Source: Candidatus Delongbacteria bacterium
Lineage (GTDB): Bacteria > Delongbacteria > UBA4055
DNA: 22,324 nt
Direction of reading: 5' to 3'
Assembly (NCBI GenBank): GCA_016938535.1
Contig: JAFGUL010000035.1
Coordinates: forward strand, 1-22,324
A model generated the notes under the pieces. It saw nothing but the letters and a program-made list of their open reading frames with translations, was not told the DNA's origin and made no database searches. This document shows, piece after piece, positions 8,541 through 17,837 of the stretch. The first letter of the stretch is position 1; the number at the start of each line of letters is the position of its first letter. Position numbers and translations under genes: made by a program.

Positions 8541-9782
8541 ATGAAAAGAATGTTACTGCTGTTTCTGATTTTTAAAATTCTTCAGGGAGCACCTATGACA
8601 CTGCAGGACTGCATCAGAACAGCGGAAAGTAATAATGTAGATGTAAAGATTGCCGATCAGGGGAGAGTGATATCAGAATACTCTCTAAAAGACGCACGGA
8701 ACAGATTTTTTGACATAACCGGTTCCGGTTCATACTTCGTCAACGGAGACGATAATGATAATCTTACTTCGGACCTGAACGCTTCGGCCGGATTAACAGC
8801 AAGGCTGAGCAGTTCTCTTATAACCAATTACAGATCATCGGGGATTTCACTCAATTCATCCGGACTTGACTATGAAAATACACTGTCAAATGTCAGATTT
8901 ACGGTCATCAATTCTTTTTTTCAGGTTCTGATAGCAGAAGAAAGGCTCAAACTTCAAAAGGAGATCGCCGAGTACAGCAGAAAAAAATACGAGGAATCTG
9001 AGCTCAGATTCTCCATGGGCAATATTTCAAGATCCGATCTTTTGAATTTCGAGGTCTCGATGTCATCGGACATAATAGACTTGAAAAGTGCCGAGTCTGA
9101 CCTTCGCAAAAGCAGGCAGAATCTGATCTACTACATGAGAGCGGACATTGAACCCGATTCTCTGGAATTAATATATGAATCATCTGAACTTTCTGAAGAT
9201 GATTATAAATTTCAGGACTTAATAGATGAAGCTCTTGAGAACAGATACGATGTATCCATGCAGAAAAACAGCACTTTGCAGAGAGAACTTTCGTTGAGAA
9301 TGGAGTATGAAAATTATCTTCCGTCACTTTCAGGATCTGTAAGCTATGACTACAGAGATCATAAAGACCTTAATGACGATCTGTTCTCACACAGCTCAGA
9401 CGGGATCACAGTCGGGATAGGACTGTCTCTTAACATCACTTATTCAGGTCTTAATTCGATAGACAGAAGCAAAGCTGAGCTTAAAAGAAGCAGACTTCAG
9501 CTTGACAATAAGATCGAATCTGTAAAAAATGAACTTAAACTTAAGCTGCTGGAACTCGAAAACCAGAAGAATAATTACATTTTGGCTGAAAAGCATGTCG
9601 AGCTGGCACAGGAAAATCTCGATCTTGCCGATAAACTATTTTTCATTGGAGATAAATCAGCAACGGACTATCTTCAGGCAAGGAACAGCTATGTCAGTGC
9701 GGAATATAGAAAGATAAGTGCTTATTATAATCTTATCCTCTCAAAATACGATCTGTTAAATTCTCTCGGGAGAAAATTTTGA
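8541..9782 (+). CDS. TolC-family outer membrane efflux protein
   Basis: This is the outer membrane exit duct of a tripartite efflux pump, 413 aa with the chosen start. After a signal peptide (hydrophobic to about residue 14), the protein shows the two-fold repeat of the OEP family. The first half begins MTLQDCIRTAESNNVDV and the second begins FQDLIDEALENRYDV. Each is followed by a long coiled-coil helical stretch, and each half carries a strand region (DITGSGSYF; LPSLSGSVSYDY). The late segment EKHVELAQENLDLADK is the usual periplasmic helix of TolC proteins. The start is ATG at 8541 because GGGAA (8530-8534) lies 6 bases upstream; the in-frame TTG at 8535 would abut that site. The stop TGA overlaps the TTG start of the adaptor gene, consistent with a coupled operon. 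The family call is firm; the pump's substrate is unknown. Confidence 0.88.
   Translation: MKRMLLLFLIFKILQGAPMTLQDCIRTAESNNVDVKIADQGRVISEYSLKDARNRFFDITGSGSYFVNGDDNDNLTSDLNASAGLTARLSSSLITNYRSSGISLNSSGLDYENTLSNVRFTVINSFFQVLIAEERLKLQKEIAEYSRKKYEESELRFSMGNISRSDLLNFEVSMSSDIIDLKSAESDLRKSRQNLIYYMRADIEPDSLELIYESSELSEDDYKFQDLIDEALENRYDVSMQKNSTLQRELSLRMEYENYLPSLSGSVSYDYRDHKDLNDDLFSHSSDGITVGIGLSLNITYSGLNSIDRSKAELKRSRLQLDNKIESVKNELKLKLLELENQKNNYILAEKHVELAQENLDLADKLFFIGDKSATDYLQARNSYVSAEYRKISAYYNLILSKYDLLNSLGRKF
9768..9772 (+). promoter_or_regulatory. Shine-Dalgarno that selects a TTG start for the adaptor gene
   Basis: GGGAG lies 6 bases before TTG at 9779-9781, inside the last codons of the TolC gene. 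No ATG or GTG sits at a comparable distance in frame. The next residues (KNKIFIVF) make a proper membrane anchor, so TTG is the likely initiator. Confidence 0.7.
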
Positions 9783-10996
9783 AAAATAAAATATTCATTG
9801 TCTTCACGATAATAATTGCTGCAGTTCTTGCCGTAATATTTTTAAGACCGGAATCCAAAAAAGACACTGAAAAGCTTGATGAACTGAAAAATCAGGCTGA
9901 AACTAAGAAATCTTTCGTCAGGGTCAGAACGGTAGAGCTGGCAAAATCCCCCCTGATCATGTATGTTAACACTACAGGCACGGCAAAAGCTGAAAGGACA
10001 GTGGATATTTTCCCTCAGGTGTCAGGCTTCGTTAAAAAGATAAATGTTGCTGAAAATTCTTATGTTAAAAAAGGCGATATTCTATTTACGATCGACAATG
10101 AGCAGTACGAACTTAATTTTCAGAGCGCCCAGGATAATCTATTAAAAGCCAAGATCGAATACGGCATGAGAAGGGACCAGATAAAAGAGAGCGATCAGAC
10201 AGAGAACATATCCAAACTTGAAGAGGAGATCGCAAAACTGGATAAAAGGCTGAAGGAAGGATCGATCAGCCCTGATCAGTATGAAAACAAAAAGCTCGAC
10301 TTAGAAATTGAATATCTTTTCTCAAAGGGCGGAAGTCTCGATGTGCTGAAATCATCTACCGGTCTTACTCAGGCTCTGATAAATTACAGGAAAGCTCAGC
10401 TTGATCTTGAATACAGCACTGTGAGGTCAAAGATCAGCGGATATGTGGGCGGTCTCGATATAGTTGAAGGCCAGCACATCAGTTCAGGCACAAAATGCAT
10501 GAGTATAGTTGATTATGAAAATGTCATAATGGAAATACCGGTTCTAGAGAGCGAGGTCACACAGCTGTCAAAGGGTCGAAAGGTCACCGTTATATTCGAG
10601 GCGAGAAAGGACACGGTATTCACCGGCGAGATCACATCGATCAGTCCCGTTATAGACAAAACATCCGGTACGGGAAAAGTTCTCGTAAAGATACCCAACA
10701 AGGATCTCGTGATCAAATCTGGCATGAGCGGTAATGTGAGCATAGAGGGAAAGATATATAACGACAAAGCTATCGTGCCCAATGAAGCTGTTCTGACAAG
10801 GGACAACAGAAAACTCGTATTCACTGCTGAGGATGGTAAAGCTAAGTGGATCTATGTAAACACAGGGATCTCGAACTACAATTTCACAGAGATAATTCTT
10901 GATAAAGATTCGAAACTAAAGCTCGGAGATCAGATAATAGTAACCAACAATTACACCCTTTCTCATGATGCCGATATCATAGTCGAGGAAAACTGA
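9779..10996 (+). CDS. RND efflux periplasmic adaptor (membrane fusion protein, HlyD/AcrA family)
   Basis: This 405-aa protein links the inner membrane RND permeases to TolC. It has an N-terminal anchor (about 5-22) with no lipobox, so it is held by an uncleaved or signal-type helix. The barrel-sandwich (lipoyl) half-motif is at about 75-105 (VDIFPQVSGFVKKINV, then VKKGDILFTID). A short coiled coil follows (about 135-165, with LEEEIAKLDKRLKEG), and then the returning lipoyl half (LDLEYSTVRSKISGYVGG, then VEGQHISSG). The beta-barrel domain contains PVIDKTSGTGKV and GMSGNV, and a membrane-proximal domain begins IVPNEAVL. The short hairpin is typical of adaptors serving HAE-type RND pumps. The start is TTG, supported by GGGAG 6 bases upstream and overlapping the TolC stop. 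The gene ends in TGATG, sharing one base with the first permease. One adaptor serves two permeases here. Confidence 0.88.
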   Translation: MKNKIFIVFTIIIAAVLAVIFLRPESKKDTEKLDELKNQAETKKSFVRVRTVELAKSPLIMYVNTTGTAKAERTVDIFPQVSGFVKKINVAENSYVKKGDILFTIDNEQYELNFQSAQDNLLKAKIEYGMRRDQIKESDQTENISKLEEEIAKLDKRLKEGSISPDQYENKKLDLEIEYLFSKGGSLDVLKSSTGLTQALINYRKAQLDLEYSTVRSKISGYVGGLDIVEGQHISSGTKCMSIVDYENVIMEIPVLESEVTQLSKGRKVTVIFEARKDTVFTGEITSISPVIDKTSGTGKVLVKIPNKDLVIKSGMSGNVSIEGKIYNDKAIVPNEAVLTRDNRKLVFTAEDGKAKWIYVNTGISNYNFTEIILDKDSKLKLGDQIIVTNNYTLSHDADIIVEEN

Positions 10997-13900
10997 TGCT
11001 AAAGAGTATTCTTTCGAGACCGATAACAGTGATAATGATCTTCGCCGCGGTGGCTGTTTTTGGCTTGATATCCTATAACAAGCTGCCTGTAAATCTGCTC
11101 CCTGATATCAAATACCCGTCACTGACGGTATGGACTGAGCTTGAGGGCAGTTCTCCGGATCAGGTGGAAAGACTTGTAACCGAGCCTCTCGAAGCTTCGA
11201 TCGCGGGTCTGAAGGACATAATTAAGATAAGATCAGAATCGAAAGAGTCCATCAGCCTGATCACGATTGATTTTGCCTGGGGCACCGACATGGATTTCGC
11301 GGTTCTCTATCTAAGGGAAAAACTGGATGCCGCGAGTTTGCCCGATAATGCGGGAAGGCCGAATGTATTAAGGGTCGATCCGGCTTCAAAACCCATAATG
11401 ATACTCTCTGTTTCCGGTGAAGATCAGAAGGCCGTGAGGGACCTGACAGAGCACATAATAAAGAAAAGGATGGAGCAGATCGAAGGTGTCGCGATGGCTG
11501 ATGTTATCGGGGGAGAAGAACTTGATATCAGGATCGAAGCCGACATAGAGAAAATGAACGCCTTCGGCGTCACATTTTCAGCGCTCAATTCGGCCGTCAG
11601 GGCTGCGAGTACAAATGCTCCGGGCGGGACGATAAAAGACGATGTCTATATTTACGATCTGGTAATTTCATCGGAGTTCTCGAGCATTGCCGATATTGAG
11701 AACACGCTTGTTAAGCAGCTTCCCAACAAAAGGAACATTTATATCAGAGATGTTGCTTATGTGGGTTACAGGACGAAGGAAAAGCGCTCATTTACAAAAT
11801 ACAATTCATCGGCATCAACAGCCGTGCTCATAAGGAAGGACGGGGATGCTAACGCGGTTCTTGTGGCTGACGAAGTCAGAGAAACGATCAGCGAGCTTGA
11901 CGGTTCTCTCGATGTTAAGATCAATGTGGTCTATGATCAGTCTGAATTTATTACCGAATCGATCAATAATGTGGTATCAGCTATCCTTCTCGGGGGGATA
12001 CTCTCATTCCTTACACTTTTTCTTTTCCTCAGAGAATTCAAAGCGCCTTTCAATATATCTCTGGCTATGCCTATCAGTATTTTCTCGACTTTCACTCTGC
12101 TTTACTTTTCTAAAATATCACTAAATCTTATGTCGCTTTCCGGATTCGCTCTCGGTATCGGTATGCTTGTTGACAATTCGATAGTCGTACTTGAGAATAT
12201 TGACCGGCACAGGAAGGAATCGGAAAGTATTTTTACTGCCTGCTACAAAGGGGTCAAAGAGGTAATAATGCCCGTGACAGCTTCAACGGTCACAACGATT
12301 ATTGTTTTCATGCCTGTAGTATTTGTTTCGGGAGTGGCAGGAGAACTTTTCAAAGACCAGTCATTATCTGTTGCTTTCGCACTGATAAGCTCGCTGTTCG
12401 TGGCTATAACGCTCGTACCTGTTCTTTACAATAAGATGTCATTTGAAAAACATAAAGAAAAAGAACCTGATGAAAGCATAAAAAAGGATGACGGTGTAAT
12501 ATTTAAAACCGGTATTTACTGGACTGTGATCATTCTGATCGCCTACATTGTTGTTAAGATCAGCAAGATCCCGGTAGATGTCCATGCCTTCGCTTATATT
12601 CTCTTTCTTGCAATACTGGCTGACCCGGTCGTAAAGACTTTGGAATTCTTCATTTTCCGCAGAAAAGAAACAGGTATAACGGCAGGTAAAAAGATCAGGT
12701 TCATACTCGTTAATGTTTTCTGGTTTATTCTGATCCTCATACTTGTAATGCCGGCGGGATATATTTCCCGGATAGATTTTTTTGAACCTGTTCACGCTTT
12801 TATTTCTAATTATGACCTCAAGTTCCTTTATTCATTCGATGCGATACTGTACAATATATCATCAGGAATATATGAAGTATTTCAGCCTTATGAAGAAGAA
12901 CTCAGCACAAAAACATTCATGCTGTATGCCTATATCCTTGGCGGGGCAGTTTTTATAATCAATCTTTTCGGTCTTTTTAATCCCTCAAAACTGTACGGGA
13001 TCGAAAAAGAAATGCACAGAAAAGTTTTTTATGCCGAAGGTATAAGAAATATTCTTAAAAAAACTGCCGGGATCATATTCGGATTCCTGATCGGTTTAAT
13101 CATTTTTTACTATAAAACTTTCGTTAAAACGGTAAAATTCATCTTCAGACCCGTGCTTAACGGATTCGATAAGCTGTACAGCATGTTCGAAAGTATTTAC
13201 CATGAGATACTCATAAAAGCACTGGAAAATAAAACTGCAGCCTATCTCACGGCTGTCTCTCTTCTCGCAGTCTCGTTCATTATACTGACCGGTCTGGAAA
13301 AAAGAATGATGCCGGAAGTTGACAGTCACGAATTTATTCTCTCGGTCGAATTGAGCCCGGGCACAAGCATTTTCGCAACTGAAAGTGTTGTTGACGATTA
13401 TGAAAAGATCATTTCATCTAAAGACGGTGTAAAAAGCGTTTTTTCAACCGGGGGTATTTTTGACGAGAAATCCCTTCTGACAGGCGCAACGGTATATAAA
13501 TCCGATATTCAGGTTAAACTTGAGAACGATATTTCAACAAACAGATTCGTGAACGGTCTCCGCAGAGAAATTGAAGACTACAATTCTAAAAGCAGTTTTA
13601 ATATAGAATCCTCTTTCAATACCGATGTATCTGTTCTCGGCGATATGCTCAAATCGGACGAAGGCGACCTTAGCGTAAAAATATACGGGAATGATCTGTC
13701 AGACCTGAGGGAAGTATCCGGAAAAGTCATTGAAAAACTCAGCGGTTTTGATAACCTCAGCGAGATAAAATCGGATTTCTCGGGAAGTAAACCTCAGATG
13801 ATAATCGGTTTCAAGACAGCGTTTCTTGAGAAGAACAACCTTACCGAGCAGGAGATCACATCATTTATCAGGACTGCTATCATGGGAGATATCGCCACAG

Positions 13901-14715
13901 AAATTACTGAAAACAACAAAACTGTCAATATTATCGTGGGAACACCTGAAGATTTTGGAGACAATATCAAAAACATGCTGAACGCGATCTATTTGAAAAA
14001 CGGCGTTTCATTTCCTCTAAGTAAGCTAATCGAAGTAAATTATGAACTCGGCCCCGAATCGATCAGACACGAAAGTCAGGTCAGGGTGATAACTGTTACT
14101 GCAAGTCTCACAGAGGGCAGGCTCGACAGAACAGTAGAAAAAATAAACTATGAACTCAAAGATATTCCGCTTTACAGAGGTATGAGAATTGAAACCGGCG
14201 GCCAGAATACCGAGATGCAGGATTCAATGAAGCAGATATTTTTCATGTTCCTTTTGTCTTTTATTCTTGTATATATGGTGCTTGCTTCGCAGTTTGAATC
14301 CCTGCTGAGCCCGTTCATAATAGTATTAAGCGTTCCTTTCGCATTTATCGGAGTGGCTTTCGGACTTCTGCTTACAGGTCAGTCTGTCAATATCCTTTCC
14401 GGTATAGGTATGATAATGCTTATCGGGATCGTTGTGAATGACGCGATAGTAAAAGTCGATTTTATAGAGAACGGTGTCAAAGCCGGTCTGAGCGTGAGGG
14501 ATGCGATCATTGATGCCAGCAGGAAAAGACTGCGCCCGATACTGATGACTACTGTTTCAACGGTTTTCGGCATGCTCCCGATGGCTGTAACTTTCGGAGG
14601 ATCTTCAGAACTTAGAAGGCCGCTTGCAATAACTGTGATCTTCGGTCTGTCCGCAGCTACTATGCTGATACTTGTAATGCTTCCGGTAATCTACGAATCT
14701 CTAAAAAGAAAATAG
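10996..14715 (+). CDS. RND efflux permease 1, with an extra membrane-embedded block between TM6 and TM7
   Basis: This proton-driven inner membrane exporter is 1239 aa, against about 1020-1050 for the family. The N-terminus (SRPITVIMIFAAVAVFG, then LPVNLLPDIKYPSLTV) and the porter region are typical of the HAE type. TM4 carries GMLVDNSIVVLENI with Asp393-Asn394 where AcrB has two aspartates. The C-terminal half is also canonical: YMVLASQFESLLSPF, then GIVVNDAIVKVDFIENG, then RLRPILMTT. Between the end of TM6 (about residue 480) and TM7 (about 742-762) lie about 200 extra residues. They contain roughly five hydrophobic segments (about 507-523, 530-552, 569-590, 641-661 and 688-706), where the family has one short cytoplasmic linker. 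The frame is open throughout, so this is not a frameshift. GAGGAA stands 5 bases before the ATG. The stop TAG abuts the ATG of the second permease. Fold and role are firm; the role of the insertion is unknown. Confidence 0.88.
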   Translation: MLKSILSRPITVIMIFAAVAVFGLISYNKLPVNLLPDIKYPSLTVWTELEGSSPDQVERLVTEPLEASIAGLKDIIKIRSESKESISLITIDFAWGTDMDFAVLYLREKLDAASLPDNAGRPNVLRVDPASKPIMILSVSGEDQKAVRDLTEHIIKKRMEQIEGVAMADVIGGEELDIRIEADIEKMNAFGVTFSALNSAVRAASTNAPGGTIKDDVYIYDLVISSEFSSIADIENTLVKQLPNKRNIYIRDVAYVGYRTKEKRSFTKYNSSASTAVLIRKDGDANAVLVADEVRETISELDGSLDVKINVVYDQSEFITESINNVVSAILLGGILSFLTLFLFLREFKAPFNISLAMPISIFSTFTLLYFSKISLNLMSLSGFALGIGMLVDNSIVVLENIDRHRKESESIFTACYKGVKEVIMPVTASTVTTIIVFMPVVFVSGVAGELFKDQSLSVAFALISSLFVAITLVPVLYNKMSFEKHKEKEPDESIKKDDGVIFKTGIYWTVIILIAYIVVKISKIPVDVHAFAYILFLAILADPVVKTLEFFIFRRKETGITAGKKIRFILVNVFWFILILILVMPAGYISRIDFFEPVHAFISNYDLKFLYSFDAILYNISSGIYEVFQPYEEELSTKTFMLYAYILGGAVFIINLFGLFNPSKLYGIEKEMHRKVFYAEGIRNILKKTAGIIFGFLIGLIIFYYKTFVKTVKFIFRPVLNGFDKLYSMFESIYHEILIKALENKTAAYLTAVSLLAVSFIILTGLEKRMMPEVDSHEFILSVELSPGTSIFATESVVDDYEKIISSKDGVKSVFSTGGIFDEKSLLTGATVYKSDIQVKLENDISTNRFVNGLRREIEDYNSKSSFNIESSFNTDVSVLGDMLKSDEGDLSVKIYGNDLSDLREVSGKVIEKLSGFDNLSEIKSDFSGSKPQMIIGFKTAFLEKNNLTEQEITSFIRTAIMGDIATEITENNKTVNIIVGTPEDFGDNIKNMLNAIYLKNGVSFPLSKLIEVNYELGPESIRHESQVRVITVTASLTEGRLDRTVEKINYELKDIPLYRGMRIETGGQNTEMQDSMKQIFFMFLLSFILVYMVLASQFESLLSPFIIVLSVPFAFIGVAFGLLLTGQSVNILSGIGMIMLIGIVVNDAIVKVDFIENGVKAGLSVRDAIIDASRKRLRPILMTTVSTVFGMLPMAVTFGGSSELRRPLAITVIFGLSAATMLILVMLPVIYESLKRK

Positions 14716-17700
14716 ATGTTTGAAAAGATACTAAATAGACCTGTAACTATCATCATGTTCTTTTCCGCAATGTTCATTATGGGTTTCATTGCTTTTGACA
14801 GAATACCTTTAGAGCTTAAGCCGGATACCGAATATCCCACTCTGATAGTCAGTGCGTACTGGAATAATGTCTCGCCCGAGACAATAGAGAAAAAAGTGAT
14901 CAGCGTTATAGAATCGGAGATATACACACTCGAGAACATCAACAAGGTCTCATCGAATTCAAGAAGTTCTTCAGGCTCGATAACGATCGAATACAAGCGC
15001 GGAACGGATATGAATTTCGCTTACCTTGCGCTGAACGAAAAGTTGTTTCAGGTAAAAAAAGATCTCCCGGAACAGGTGAGGAACAGGGTAAATATCAGAA
15101 AATATGTGCCCCGTGAGGAGCTTGATGAGAGCAGAGAGCTTATCAGCTATAATATTTTCGGGGATATTTCTCTCGAGGAGCTCGGGCTCATGGTGGAGAA
15201 TAGTCTGGAAAAAGATCTTATGTCAATTGAGGGCGTAAATTCTGTCGAAGTATCCGGAATACCAGTCAACGAGCTCAGAATACTGATAGACAGGAGCAAA
15301 GCTGAATTTTACGGGATCGATATAGGAAATTTCTCAAGGCTGTACAATTTCGGAAGCATGATCAACGCGGGCGAAACTTCTGACGGCGGTAAAGTGCAGT
15401 TCAGTGTTGATATTGACAACGAACTGAAGAGCATTGATCAGATAAAAAGTATGATCCTTAAGGAAAATAACGGTGCTTCCGTCAGGCTAAGAGATATAGC
15501 GGAAGTGATCATTGCAAACGCGGAAAGGAACAGTATCAGAAGGATCAACGGCAAAGAATCTGTTGACATTTCTGTTTTCAAAGAACCCGGAGCGAATGCT
15601 ATTTCGACCTGCAACAGGGTATATGATGTTTTTGATGATTTTATAGAAAGCAACAGTTCGTCCTATGATCTGAAAAAAGAGATAAAGTTCGATTCGACCG
15701 AATCAATTAGGGAAGAGCTAAATGACCTCAGACTCAGGGGAGTTATCAGTCTCGTCGTTATCATGCTCGTTCTTCTATTCTTTTTGAGAAATATCAAACT
15801 TTCTGTCGTAATTGTACTTTCGGTTGCAGTCAGCCTTCTCACAAGCGGATTCATACTTTACTTTTTCGATTTTACGCTAAATATCGTGACTCTGTCGGGT
15901 CTCGTTCTCAGCTTTGGTCTCCTTGTGGATAATTCTGTTGTTGTACTTGAGAATATAGTCAGGCATTTTAATAACGGAATGGAAAAGTTCAAAGCGTCTG
16001 TTGAAGGAACAAGAGAAGTAATCCAGCCTGTTCTGAGCTCGACGCTGACCACTGTGGTCGTTTTCATACCGTTCCTTTATATGACCGGAGAAAGAAGGCT
16101 TTACTGGATACCTCTCGCCGTGGCTGTCGGAGTAAGCATGATCTCATCATTCTTCGTGTCAATTTCTTTTACGCCTATACTGACAGGACTTTTTTTAACC
16201 GAAAAATATAGAAAAACTGTTGGAAAAGAGTCGAAAAATGAATTCAAGGGTTACAACAGAGCGCTTAAATTCTTCATAGAGAACAGAAAAGTAGTTCTTA
16301 TCCTCACCGGTCTTGTATTTTACCTGTCATACTTTCTTTTTGACAATTTCGTTGACAAAGGAAGAAGATTCAACTGGAACATTGAGAATACCGTGACCGT
16401 ATGGATATCAATGCCTGTAGGATCTACGATAGATATGTCCGACAAGATCATAAAAGACTTTGAGAAGAGGATAATCGAGACCGGCGGATACGAAAAATTC
16501 ACGACAAATGTATCACCGAGAAGCGCGTATGTTCAGATAAATTATAATGACGAGCAATATTATTCAATAGCACCTTTCGATATGGAGAATGAGCTTGTTT
16601 CCATGGCTGTCAACTTTTCGGGACCGTTCATTTCAATAAGAAATCCGCTAAATCAGTCCGGCGGGTACAGATCGGGAGGTTCAACTTCTAAAAGCTACAA
16701 TTCAACACTGCTGTTAAAAGGTTACGATTACGACGGGCTTAAAACAGAAGCCGAAAAGCTGGAAAAATACCTTTCCTCAAACTCAAGGGTCTCAGATGTT
16801 GACATTTCAGGGACAGGCAGTTGGTGGAGATCTTCGGACCAGTTCAGCTTCATGGTTAACATAGACAGGGAGAAGCTTGCAAAGTACAATGTTAGCATAA
16901 ACGATCTTGTCAGAGAGATCAGGTCATCAACAGGCGGGAGCGGCACTAATATTTTCTTCGGCGGAGAAGAGATAGAGATGTCTGTCAAATACGCGGACTA
17001 TAAAGATTTCAATGTGAAGGACCTTTTCGACAAAACGGTCAGGACAGGTTCGTCACAGTTCAGGATTGGCGATGTGGCTCAAATCATAAAAGAACCCGTG
17101 ATGAACGATATTTCCAAGGAAGATCAGAATTACACGAGGTATATCAGATTCGATTACAACGCATCTTCCAAGCAGGTAAGTGAGTTCACTAATTCAGTAA
17201 AAGAAACTTATCCGCTTCCGGTCGGTTACAAATTTGACGAACAGGATCAGTCTTACATGACATCCGAGGAAAAAGAGGAAATGCTGTGGCTTATCCTGCT
17301 TGCTGTCGTACTTGTTTTCATGGTTACAGCCGCTCTTTTCGAGTCGCTTCTTCATCCCTTCGTTATAATACTGAGCGTTCCTCTTAGCCTTACGGGAGTT
17401 TTTGCTATATTCTACGGACTCGGCGAGCTTTTCAATGAAGACGCATACATGGGAGTTATTCTACTTGAAGGGATCGTGGTAAATAATTCAATAATCCTGA
17501 TCCACCATATAAATTCAAAAAGGCAGAAAGGCTTCAACCTCCTTCAGAGCATTCTCGTCGGAACAACTGAAAGGATCAGGCCCGTTCTTATGACCACGAT
17601 CACAACGATCCTCGGAGTACTTCCTCTCATAATCAACTCAGATTCTGAGAAAAATTTCTGGTACTCATTTTCAATTACGACCATAGGCGGGCTCAGCGCT

Positions 17701-17790
17701 TCCACATTTTTCGTACTGACAGTTCTTCCGGTTATGTACGCATTCTTCGAGCGGGTCAGAATGCAGACGGCAATGCTTTTTAAACGCTGA
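14716..17790 (+). CDS. RND efflux permease 2
   Basis: This second RND permease is of normal length (1024 aa). It starts right after the stop of the first (TAGATG), with only a weak A/G-rich ribosome site, so translation is likely coupled. The family layout is complete: NRPVTIIMFFSAMF at TM1, FDRIPLELKPDTEYP after it, RGTDMNFAYLALNEKL in the porter, FGLLVDNSVVVLENI in TM4 (Asp405-Asn406), a second porter half, and the TM8 region FESLLHPFVIILSVPLSL. TM10 contains GIVVNNSIILIHHIN, with Asn923 in place of the AcrB TM10 lysine. The second porter half contains a serine/glycine-rich loop (QSGGYRSGGSTSKSYNS) of no known role. It diverges strongly from permease 1 in sequence and lacks its insertion, so this is not a recent duplication. 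By analogy with MdtB/MdtC, the two could form mixed trimers on the shared adaptor and TolC; this is inference. Confidence 0.87.
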   Translation: MFEKILNRPVTIIMFFSAMFIMGFIAFDRIPLELKPDTEYPTLIVSAYWNNVSPETIEKKVISVIESEIYTLENINKVSSNSRSSSGSITIEYKRGTDMNFAYLALNEKLFQVKKDLPEQVRNRVNIRKYVPREELDESRELISYNIFGDISLEELGLMVENSLEKDLMSIEGVNSVEVSGIPVNELRILIDRSKAEFYGIDIGNFSRLYNFGSMINAGETSDGGKVQFSVDIDNELKSIDQIKSMILKENNGASVRLRDIAEVIIANAERNSIRRINGKESVDISVFKEPGANAISTCNRVYDVFDDFIESNSSSYDLKKEIKFDSTESIREELNDLRLRGVISLVVIMLVLLFFLRNIKLSVVIVLSVAVSLLTSGFILYFFDFTLNIVTLSGLVLSFGLLVDNSVVVLENIVRHFNNGMEKFKASVEGTREVIQPVLSSTLTTVVVFIPFLYMTGERRLYWIPLAVAVGVSMISSFFVSISFTPILTGLFLTEKYRKTVGKESKNEFKGYNRALKFFIENRKVVLILTGLVFYLSYFLFDNFVDKGRRFNWNIENTVTVWISMPVGSTIDMSDKIIKDFEKRIIETGGYEKFTTNVSPRSAYVQINYNDEQYYSIAPFDMENELVSMAVNFSGPFISIRNPLNQSGGYRSGGSTSKSYNSTLLLKGYDYDGLKTEAEKLEKYLSSNSRVSDVDISGTGSWWRSSDQFSFMVNIDREKLAKYNVSINDLVREIRSSTGGSGTNIFFGGEEIEMSVKYADYKDFNVKDLFDKTVRTGSSQFRIGDVAQIIKEPVMNDISKEDQNYTRYIRFDYNASSKQVSEFTNSVKETYPLPVGYKFDEQDQSYMTSEEKEEMLWLILLAVVLVFMVTAALFESLLHPFVIILSVPLSLTGVFAIFYGLGELFNEDAYMGVILLEGIVVNNSIILIHHINSKRQKGFNLLQSILVGTTERIRPVLMTTITTILGVLPLIINSDSEKNFWYSFSITTIGGLSASTFFVLTVLPVMYAFFERVRMQTAMLFKR

Positions 17791-17807
17791 AACAAATATA
17801 TAAACCC

Positions 17808-17837
17808 TTGTGTAAAAGGCATGATATTTCTTATATT
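17808..17837 (+). promoter_or_regulatory. Candidate promoter for the polysaccharide genes
   Basis: TTGTGT (17808-17813) and TATATT (17832-17837) are 18 bases apart in the only real gap (77 bases) between the efflux operon and the glycosyltransferase gene. Distance to the TTG start is 30 bases. Spacing is slightly long and the context AT-rich, so this is a suggestion only. I see no convincing terminator in the same gap. Confidence 0.3.

Noticed and set aside
9004..9327. Open frame of 107 codons on the minus strand inside the TolC gene
   Set aside because: Fully antisense to a clear TolC-family gene, with an unnatural Cys/His/Ser-rich composition; a shadow frame.
9770..9790. Possible frameshift between the TolC and adaptor genes
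   Set aside because: Both proteins are complete with proper ends; the overlap TTGA is a normal operon junction with its own ribosome site.
12439..12795. Open frame of 118 codons on the minus strand opposite the inserted block of RND permease 1
   Set aside because: It lies wholly antisense to a continuous, well-supported gene, has no ribosome site or recognisable family, and its length is expected by chance opposite a hydrophobic coding region.
10996..14715. Fusion of two genes or assembly error to explain the oversized permease
   Set aside because: The frame is continuous, the inserted part has sensible membrane-protein composition and the same style of codon use, and both RND halves are complete on either side; a natural insertion is the simpler reading, although reads should confirm it.
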